Of a stretch of 23,529 nucleotides of DNA, positions 8,201 to 16,300 are shown piece by piece (within the stretch, counting starts at the first letter, position 1; every line of letters starts with the position of its first letter). Origin of the DNA: a virus. The notes below the pieces were generated by a model, which was not told the DNA's origin, did not search any database, and saw nothing but the letters and a program-made list of their open reading frames with translations. Position numbers and translations under genes: made by a program. The DNA is taken from positions 1 through 23,529 of the IMG/VR virus record IMGVR_UViG_3300044640_000070; one strand, 5' to 3'.

Positions 8201-9694
8201 GAAGTTTTCCACATACATTGCTTTTAGTGGAACAAAATAATCATAGCCATCTAGGTTTGTAATTTTGTCGTATAGCTTTATTTGAAGATTCTTGCCCAGG
8301 TATTTGCTAATAATGCTATTAGTGTTGTTAGCATTAAAAGAATCATCATAATCAAACATTCCCAGCGAGCCTGTGCCAGCCAGTAGTTGTCCCACTGGCA
8401 AGCCATTTGCTCCAATATCAGATGCTTGCTTTACAAGAGAGTAATCAGCAACTCTATCCGATATGTTTGCTACTAGCCTTGGAGAAATTTCGATTAAGTC
8501 GAAGGTCGCATCTGATTTGTTCATAGTGTCCACAACAATTCGAACACCATTAATATACATAAACTCTGTATAGTGTGGCTCAGAGCTTGCCGTCTGATCC
8601 CCATCGTATTCTGTCAAATTAACAAACTCTGTTAAAAAGTTTGTGGTATTTGTTATTGTGTTGTCTCCCAGGTGCCACTCATATACTGGAACAAATGACT
8701 GGTAGGTCTCTAAGGAATCAATCCAGATGTAGAACATTCCTGTATCTTTTGGTGATGTCTTTAGTAGGTATGAGTATCCATCGACTGATGTTGTTGGCAA
8801 AGATGATACACTGAGAACTTCTCCAGCAAAGACAAAAATATCTTTATATTGATCTGGCACATTAAGGCCATAAGACATTTCTACATAGCCGTCTGGGCCA
8901 ATAATTGAAGAGCCATCCAACCTTGTATCAGTTGCATTGAAACTAACGGCATCAACCCATGAGTTAGATGAGTCTAGATATTGAACTTTCCATTTTAGTG
9001 GCGTTGCCTTATTCGACTCCCCAAAGAATGGATCATCGATTATGTTACCAGAAGAGCCAACAATCGAACCAAGGTCAACTGATCCTACGTGAGTTTGCAT
9101 CTTAATTACAATCCTATTGGCTGGAACTCTATCTTTATATACTACAAAAGGTGCTGTGTCGTCAATTGCTAGGGATGATTTAGAAACGCCTCTTTCTATT
9201 CCGTCCTCAGTTCTGTATGAAGTCCAATACTTAAACGTATCTTTTTTATCTGCCATGTAGTATCTTGGTCTCTGTGCCATATTGGGCATATCGAAGTGCA
9301 AGAATCTATTGTCAAAGTAACGTATCTTGTTAATGCCTGAGCGTGGTCTAAACCTTCCAAAGCAATCCTCCAAAGAATAAAGCATTTGCTCTTTTTCTTT
9401 CTTAGTTTTGAATGCCGTGGCAGGAGTTCCGCCATCTTCAAAGCCACCGTCAATGATGACATCTGCGTCTGTAGCACCAGTGTATAGTCCTGCAAGGTCT
9501 CTGTCATCAAATGAAGATCCGATAATTGTAAATTTTGCATCTGCTGATAGCAAAGATGTTGGCCTGTATCTATAGTTACCAATCCTATAAATGTTGTTCA
9601 TTTGATTCATATTCCACTCAGCAATCACGAAGCCCTGTGACTTGATTGTTGGTGAGGTTTCTAGGTATGACTGCAAATCTTCATTTACAAACAT
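5234..9694 (-). CDS. Large tail hub / tail-associated protein with inserted lectin-like domain
   Basis: A 1486-aa protein directly after the distal-tail-like gene, the usual place of the Tal or hub protein at the tail tip. Residues ~165-320 are beta-rich with ANRIVIKMQTHVG and LKWKVQYLD, like a discoidin-type sandwich. Residues ~500-620 (LGLRDLFLFFESTLAPQ, then TLSYAISLLLDAAGF and SLAEILNQLAVSTQSAMFFD) resemble the N-terminal hub domain of Tal-like proteins. About residues 1000-1195 look like a concanavalin A/LamG-type jelly roll (GYYLELIAL, then VYDVAVEYKVVGSRLRFYLY and VNGKMLTIVDD), a fold that often binds sugars. The C-terminal ~90 residues (LQLGDIVQISYKDKTG, then RFIVYNIQHS) look like the closing hub strands, so the long middle part appears inserted in a split hub. 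No peptidase or lysozyme motif was noticed. TAATG couples it to the gene before. Confidence 0.85.
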   Translation of the reverse strand: MFVNEDLQSYLETSPTIKSQGFVIAEWNMNQMNNIYRIGNYRYRPTSLLSADAKFTIIGSSFDDRDLAGLYTGATDADVIIDGGFEDGGTPATAFKTKKEKEQMLYSLEDCFGRFRPRSGINKIRYFDNRFLHFDMPNMAQRPRYYMADKKDTFKYWTSYRTEDGIERGVSKSSLAIDDTAPFVVYKDRVPANRIVIKMQTHVGSVDLGSIVGSSGNIIDDPFFGESNKATPLKWKVQYLDSSNSWVDAVSFNATDTRLDGSSIIGPDGYVEMSYGLNVPDQYKDIFVFAGEVLSVSSLPTTSVDGYSYLLKTSPKDTGMFYIWIDSLETYQSFVPVYEWHLGDNTITNTTNFLTEFVNLTEYDGDQTASSEPHYTEFMYINGVRIVVDTMNKSDATFDLIEISPRLVANISDRVADYSLVKQASDIGANGLPVGQLLAGTGSLGMFDYDDSFNANNTNSIISKYLGKNLQIKLYDKITNLDGYDYFVPLKAMYVENFPESDSQTREVKLGLRDLFLFFESTLAPQVLLRDTTLSYAISLLLDAAGFSNYVFKRNADEADPVIPFFFVPPDISLAEILNQLAVSTQSAMFFDEYNNFVVMTKGYMMPTEEERPTDMFLYGSTDFEKDGLVKNSRIGTKLTNIMNIASQENEVYNDGKIVYTTRYIEKSPTKETYFKNDKNKIWAQNTALLWQISGDQIFAAKDADKDSNSELYSLAAATLNSNLSANVPTVQNNRIVNNIIDIGESVQNLVRGSGYLYANGEIIKYDAIEFAVTTQTQTEQLRWISTSQEYQDALSKVVAGGKIYPTGLVRIFAEPYYEKVESSGLFRPQNGSVIKHGRGQFGTSVTEHQAGLNPYWTDNNDDPSITEENKSLRICKMDTNYLFRDNYSTNGPISVSYGKAGIVSLASRDKVSLPTRTGIIKNYFAQSKMLESEVNSYQSAYDKDGKRVDGVVQSSAFIFQGPSFATSEDPLNYVSYVYKKINKDMTHFGTRLRIIGKPKDEENTDQYATGGSVYYTTSNPDPSKNVNVSGGSGGIAVLLDPSNNNGYYLELIALSSNADGNTATTGGSQAVFHDVVFYKVQKQTGAADTDKAIPTKLWSGLANILVNYGDFVGQGRMYSETFPTVYDVAVEYKVVGSRLRFYLYVNGKMLTIVDDEDPIKNDGGQIITNNTMAMFIRGGSRLMFENTYAIGNNYASNTGYAIATTDSTDLAVFGDKYISMQESLRKYAISGVIQSAYLSGISPSEPPRYNIFYDEFGTIMREAAYFDVRYDKAYPAFMAKMYDSRRGLKGYTVSGFIPNAYSAEFMLFNNTDQNLVFRENTDNYPFIYGVTFTQESTQELTLDNFFNKLSGQNNTPISNISYPESQLSIYSPQTAKQQYYDIKTSRSFYGKKEFSLNANYIQTQDDASSLMAWIISKIMKPRKSVGISLFNTPTLQLGDIVQISYKDKTGVDVVAPLSTRFIVYNIQHSRTSSGPEMTVYLSEVV

Positions 9695-10386
9695 TATGCC
9701 TCTTCCAGCGTGAGCGAAATGTTCCAGAAGTCGTGATTGGTTCCGCCTCGCTTTACTACAGAATACTGAAAGTCTGCAAAGTATACCTCTATGACCTCAT
9801 TATATTTTTGAAGATTTACATACTTGGTTTCTGGGTCATCGAAGTTATCGTACTTGTCGTATGCTAGATATACCCAGAAAGATCCAGGGTGGTTTTCGTA
9901 CCAGTCTAGAAGCTCTACTCCACCAGCACCACCATCGGTTGTAAACTGCTGTGCAGGAACTGTAATAAACTCTCCTGGATTGTTTATGTCTGGAACAACG
10001 TCTGGGTATTGATCATAAATAGCGACACCAGATGCAGAAAAAGTTGGGTAACGACCATAAGATCTAGATGGAAGCATGTCCCAAGACGTAGAGATAGTCA
10101 TCTTGTCTGCGATGTGGTGAGACCGCATTCTTCCATTTATCATTCTTTCACGCTTTTCTAAACGTGTTGGGGTAAAGCTAATGTCTCCTCTGTTGTCATC
10201 TGACAGGATTACGAACTGGTCTGCATAGTCTTGATTTAGAACAATTGTGCTATCTGCACCAATCTCATACCCTTCTGGAATATATAGACCATCTACAAGT
10301 ATTCCTGGGTTGTCTGCAAATAGCATTGCCTGTGGTCGCTGATACTTTTTACGCCCTAGCATATATTGAGATGTGTTGTAAGTCAT
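9694..10386 (-). CDS. Distal tail-like minor tail protein
   Basis: A 230-aa, mostly beta-strand protein placed between the tape measure and the large hub protein, the standard position of the distal tail protein (Dit) or an equivalent minor tail protein. Visible features: an N-terminal Tyr/Arg/Lys-rich stretch (LGRKKYQRPQ), a segment TPTRLEKRERMINGRMRSHH (83-102) followed by DKMTISTSWDMLPSRSY, a Gly-rich loop TTDGGAGGVELLDWYENHPG, and C-terminal strands VYFADFQYSVVKRGGTNHDF with a final acidic tail. The 'v..v.F..fs..vvkRg..dfW.vsl.leE' ending is common in phage tail proteins whose last strand closes a beta sandwich. TAATG joins it to both neighbours, so the three genes are translated in series. 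Dit assignment rests on position and fold impression only. Confidence 0.82.
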   Translation of the reverse strand: MTYNTSQYMLGRKKYQRPQAMLFADNPGILVDGLYIPEGYEIGADSTIVLNQDYADQFVILSDDNRGDISFTPTRLEKRERMINGRMRSHHIADKMTISTSWDMLPSRSYGRYPTFSASGVAIYDQYPDVVPDINNPGEFITVPAQQFTTDGGAGGVELLDWYENHPGSFWVYLAYDKYDNFDDPETKYVNLQKYNEVIEVYFADFQYSVVKRGGTNHDFWNISLTLEEA

Positions 10387-13300
10387 TAGAATCTATTACC
10401 TCTTAGTTGTTGGCTGTTAATCTGTTTAATTTGACCCATAACCGCTCTAGCAATTTGGTCTGGGTTGGCATCAGAACGGACGTTAACATTTACCTCATAA
10501 CTATTATACACTGAACCGCCAGACAATTCTCCAGAATTCATTGCTTTCATTGTGTCTACGCCATATGCATCTACTGCGTACTTGCTCATAATAAATTCTC
10601 CAGGTGTTAGCATAGCAGGTACTGTATCTGTTCCCCTAGCCATACCGCCAAAACCAAAGTATGAAGGCTTAACCATTCCACCAGCAGCCATCATCTTTGG
10701 TGGTGGCTCTGGAGATCCCATAACCATTCCACCCTTTGCGTATAACGAATATGCTACTGCACGTCCACCACCGCCACCTGCAGGTATCTCGTCATTGGCA
10801 CCTGGATTTGGGTTAGTGTAGTCTAGCTGTGCCTGAGATGCTAGAAGTTGAGCTTCTGCCAAAATATCTTTGTAGTTGGTTGCTGCAGTTGCTGCAAGAT
10901 CAATGTTGTTTTTCAATTGATCCCACTTAAGCTTTTCATCGTCTAGAGCTTTAAGCTTTACGTCTCTTTCGTACATTGCCAAGTCTACTCTTGTTTGTGC
11001 TGGCTCTAGTCTGTCTTCTTCGATATTAAAAATTTGCATTTCTAGATCTTTGATTCGCTTGTTAATCTCTTCTTTTGTAAGATTTAGAGTTTGCCCATTA
11101 ACCTGAACACGAGTTGTTAGGTTGTTTAGTTCTGCTTCTCTTTGCTTTTCAAGGTTCTTAATTTTTGCATCCATTGCCTCTTTAGCTTGGCGTTGCTGTT
11201 CTTTTTGAATTGCCTCTGCAGCAGCACCAACATCTCCACGAGCCAAGGCAGCAGAAATATTTAGCTCTGCATTCTTTTGTTCTGCAATTTTATCATTAAG
11301 GTCTCTAATACTTTCTAGCGAAGCAATTCTGTCATCATACTTTTTATTAATAGCTTCTTCTACTGGCTCAAGTCTTGTTAGTCCAGCATTGTAGTCGTCT
11401 AGTTGATTACGAACATTATTGATTTCGTTTTGAGCTGCTGCTATAACGTCTTTATCTCCAGAAGTTTTTAGCTCAAAGTCGATAGTTATCTTGTTTCTAT
11501 CGGCATCAAGTTTCTTGTTTACCTTTGTAGTTAAATCGTTAAACTGTTCTTCTGCAGTTTTTGCGTCTTCTGCTGCAGCTTTTTGTTCTTTATACAGTTC
11601 AATTGTTTGTCTAATTGCTGCATTTTTATCTTTAATATTCGTGCTTGCTTTAATTGCTGCAATTGCTTCTGCAAGCCCCGAATCTCTTGATGCTTCAACA
11701 GCTTCCTCGTATGTCATTTTAGTTGCTTGTTGATTTGCCAATAATTCTTTTCTAGCATCCAGTTCTTGCTTTGATGAGTCAATAGCTTTTCTTACAGATC
11801 TTTCATACTCTCCGAGAGTAAGTGCATTGAATAGATTCTGAAGAGCCTCGCCGTCTTTTTTAAGAGTTACAATACCAGCTTTACTAATTGACACATACTT
11901 GCTTCTAACCGCTTCTTCTTGGCTAGAGATAAATTCTATAAAGTCTGCATTATACCCCTTCGCACCCAGTTGTTGTTCAACACCAGCAAATACCGACCCA
12001 TCTTGGTTTTCAAGAGCTCCTGGCTTCATCCATTTAAATAGCTCTTGCATTTTGCCCGAAGCGTTAACTGCTGCCTGACGAATCATCTTCAATCTATTGA
12101 GTAGTTCGTCAAGTGGGTCTGTTCCTGCTCCACCTGTTGGGTCGCCATCACCATCTCCTGTTGCTGGTTTAGGGCCTTCACTTTCTTTTGCTAAGTAGTC
12201 TATCAGCCATAGTTGTGATGAGGCCTTTGCCATTTCTGGAGTAATTACAGATTGCCCACCCATAACTCTTTTAAGATCTATGTTTTGATCTGCTGCCCAG
12301 GCTGTCATTACTGCCTCTGGATCATTAGCAGCAATATAGTCTATCAGTATTGTCTTCTTGATTGTTCCATCAGTATTAGCAAACAACTCCCAGTTACCCT
12401 TAATAGTTTCTAATTCTTCTGTTGTCAGTCCCAGTGTCGCTAGGTCAGTTTCTTTTGTAATTTTTTTGGGCAACTTGTTTAGTGCAGTCATGGCCTTCTG
12501 TACACGTTCAATCTTTTGCTGACCGTTTGTGTTAAGATTTATTTGAACTCCATATTTTCCATTTATGTCTGTAATAGCCTTAAGTGCTGACATAGAGTCA
12601 TTCCATACATCTGGATTCTTAATGTTGGCAAAGAAATCATAGGTTGTTGAGAAGTTTTTTTGATCCAATCCAGAACCAACCAGCAATGATGCCAATTTAG
12701 CATTTTCTGCTGTGCCTCTTTGATTTACAATCAGATCATAGTTTGCAGCAATAGTCTGGTCATTTTGAGCAGCGTTTGCCAAGAAATTAATCGTTCCTGG
12801 ATCTAGCTCCTTCGAAAGAAATGCTAAAGATAGGCCAATCTTTAAATCTTTGTTAAAGACTTGGTCTAGCTTGTCTATAGCATCTTTTGCTTGTGTTCCA
12901 AATGCTGCTAGTGGGGTATCTTTGTAAATGGCATCGGCATTAGTTTTAAAAGCATTGTCAAAATTTTCTTCACCCATAAGCTTAGATTGTTTTACTAGAT
13001 TTTGATATACTTGTGAATTTCTTTTTTGAAGTTTTTCAGTATCGGTATTTCTATTATTAATTAACTGATTTAGTTCAGCTTCAAGCTTTTTACGTTTTTC
13101 AGCATTAGTAGTAGAGGCAATTTCTGCTTCTTTAGCTCTAATTTTTTGGTCATATTGTGAAGCAAGAGAGTCTAGCAATCCCTGGTTTTGTTGTAGTTGT
13201 GTTGCTGCTAAACTAATTGATGCAGCATTGAGTTCATTATTTCTTGCCTGCGTTTTAGCAATGTCTACAACCGATGCTGTTACCAAAGCAGCACTTACAG

Positions 13301-16300
13301 CTAGGGCAGCCCATCCAACTGGGTTCCAAAAGTTAGTGGCTCCAACTGCAAGAATTGTTCCTGCTGCTGCTTGACCTGCTGCTAAAGAACCAGCCACTGC
13401 AGCAGCACCTGCTACAGCGGTAGTAACTGCTGGATTAAAAGCATTTTCTTGACCAGATCTAGCATCATTAAATTGAGCGTTAATCTGTTTTTCGTTTTCT
13501 GCTTGCATTTCAAGCATAACCTTTAGTGGTTCTCTGGCTAGGTCTTCTCCATTTGGACCAAGAATAGAAACAACATTGGCTGAAATATTTGATGCAATTT
13601 CATAGTTCTGCAACTTATTGCCAATACCCATAGCAATGCTTCTAGCTTCTTCTTCAGTAATTGCACCTTGGACAACAGCATAGGCAAGATTCTTTCCAAC
13701 AGTTTTTCCAATCTCTTCATCCGACATGTTACCCTGTTTTTTCATTGCATCTACGTCAGCGAGTATTGACTTTCCTGATTCAGATTCTAGATAGTTCATT
13801 CCGAACTTTCTACCTACGGTCCCTCCTGCACCCATAAAACTTTCGTCTCTTCTCTTTCTAGATTCTGTGGCGGTAACTCTTCCAGTAATTTGAGACATTT
13901 GTATTAGCTTGTCATTTGTTATAGACATTGACTTTCCAAAGTCATACCCCTTTTTGGAACCATCCTCTAGTGCTTTGTTGAATAGGAATACTCCACCAAG
14001 AACAGCCACAAGCCCAGCAACGACTGCTCCGATTGGATTCATAAGCATTGGCAAAACAGATGCAAGCATACCAGCAGCCATTACTCCACCACCAGCAGAT
14101 TGCATTCCTGGATCTCCAGACATCATCATACCCATGCCTACGGTAGATGCAACCATTCCGATACCTCCAGCACGGCCTGCAAGTTTTTGCTTACGTGCAT
14201 CCCTAGCTTCTTTGTTTGCTGCTGCACGTTCTTCTGGGGTCATAGATTTTGTAGCTGACCTAACAGCCTTGCCATCTTCATTAAATGTATATGTTTTTCC
14301 TGTTGGTGTTACATATGAAGAACCTGCTGTTCTTTTATCTTTAATTTGACTTTGAGCAGAATCAAATTCTTCTTTACTTCTGTATGTGGTTCCAGTAGCA
14401 TTGTCAAATATTCTTCCTCCTGCTAACTGAGTGTAAGCATTTGGATCCTTGCTACCTATTGCCCTCAATGTTGCTGCTTGTGCATTTGCAGCGATTGCTG
14501 TTCCAGCCTGTTTAACTATGGGGCTAAGTCCGTCACGAACACCATTTGTAAAGGTTTTTGCTTTTCCTATTGCATTACCTATTGCAGTACCGAATCTTTT
14601 TTGTTGGCTTGAGGATTCAGATCCTGAATTTTCAATTCCAGGAATTGATGGTGCTGTGGGTGGAAGTAGTCCACCGTTATATCCTGGTAGTGTGTCAGTA
14701 ATCATTCCATTAATAAGTGGAGCATACTTCTTAGACATTGCTGCTGGAATAACTGCCTCACCAGGAGAAAGCATTGCTGGCACAACGTCACCAGCACCTT
14801 TTGGACCAGGAACAGAGACAACACCCTTTGCAAGATTCATTGGCTTTGTAGTTGGAATCTTTTTGCCCCTATAAAGTATATGGCTCTCAACAGCCCTATC
14901 GATAGATTTTTTGTCGGTTAGTGGAGATGATGTATCTATCATTTTTGTTAGATCAATTCTCTTGAGTACTTTTCCTACGACTCTCATGTTTCTATTATCA
15001 ATTAGGCCCATGTCTGTTGCTGCCCTTGACAACTTGCCAAGTGTTTCAAGTTCTCTTGGGGTCAGTGTTCCGTTTGATCTTAGTTTTTTAATTAGATCGG
15101 TACCGCCATCTATCTTAGCCTTGTCATTTGCCTTAATAAGTGCAAGCATTGGTGCCGTATCTTTGCCAGTTTTCTTATCTACTAGGCTACTGATGTAACC
15201 ATTAATTGTTCTCGTGTCTGGACTTACGAATGGATACCCCCATCCTGCTACGAATCTTTTAACGTATTCTGGAAGTCCTCCAAGGTGACCTCTAGCCATA
15301 CCTGAAAAAGTTTTTGGGTTTTCTGGATCAAAGTTGGTTATTGCAATTGCTTTTCTGACAAGCTCTCTTTGCTCTATATCTTTATCAGAAAGTCCTGCCT
15401 TTTTGTATTGAGCAAATCTGTCATGATCTTTTCTTTTTTCAAGCTTTTTCTTAATCTGTTTATCATTCAGGCCTTCTTTTTTATATTTTTCAATATCTTG
15501 CTCTATTGTTGTTGGTAGTGGAACTGAAGCTTTTTTTAGCCACGCCTTGAATTCTTTTTTTGTCTGTGGATCATCTCGCATTTCTTCATAGAAGAGCTGA
15601 TTCATGTTTTTAAATATCTTCAGATTGTTTGCTAACGCTTTGTCTGTTTTTGCTTGTTCTTCTAGAAAAACTCCATAGTTTCCAAGAGTTGATGGAGCAC
15701 CTCTAAGTCTTTCTTGTTGGTCTGGACTTTCTCCAAGAAGTCTTCCAATTTGATTTGCTGGTTGAGCATACTTAATTTCTCCAAATGTTGCTGCATAATT
15801 TCTAAATGTTTTAGCATCTACCTTTTCAATTCCTGTTTCTTTGAAATATTTAGCCACCTCTTTTACAATACCCTTGCCATTTGAGCCATATTCTTTTTCT
15901 AAACTTGCAACTTGAAGCTTAATTTGGGCAAGTTCTGTTTCATTTTTTGCATAAATAACAGAGTCTCCAATTGCAAGACTAGATCCACCAGCTTTTGCCT
16001 TTGTATCGACCCTTCCATCGTTAAATCCTGGAAGTCTGTCTTGCATCATGTCAGAAATAAAGCCACGATACTTCTTTGCTTTATCTGCAGGGATTACCGC
16101 TTCGCCTGGAGCAAGCATAGCAGGAACAATGTCTCCTGCTCCCTTTGGTCCTGGAACTGAAAGAACTCCAGATTTATACCCCTTTGTTTTTCCCCCACCT
16201 GCTCTAGTTCTTCCAACAGCTCCCGATGCTGTAAATTTAGCTCCTGCAATCGCAGCATCATTATACGCAGCAGCAAGTTTTCTAACTGCAGTTGTTTCTA

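Noticed and set aside
13909-14874. Plus-strand open frames of 146 and 141 codons
   Set aside because: Both are opposite Gly/Ala-rich tape-measure sequence, which gives long open antisense frames rich in Pro, Ala and Ser. No ribosome site or family resemblance.
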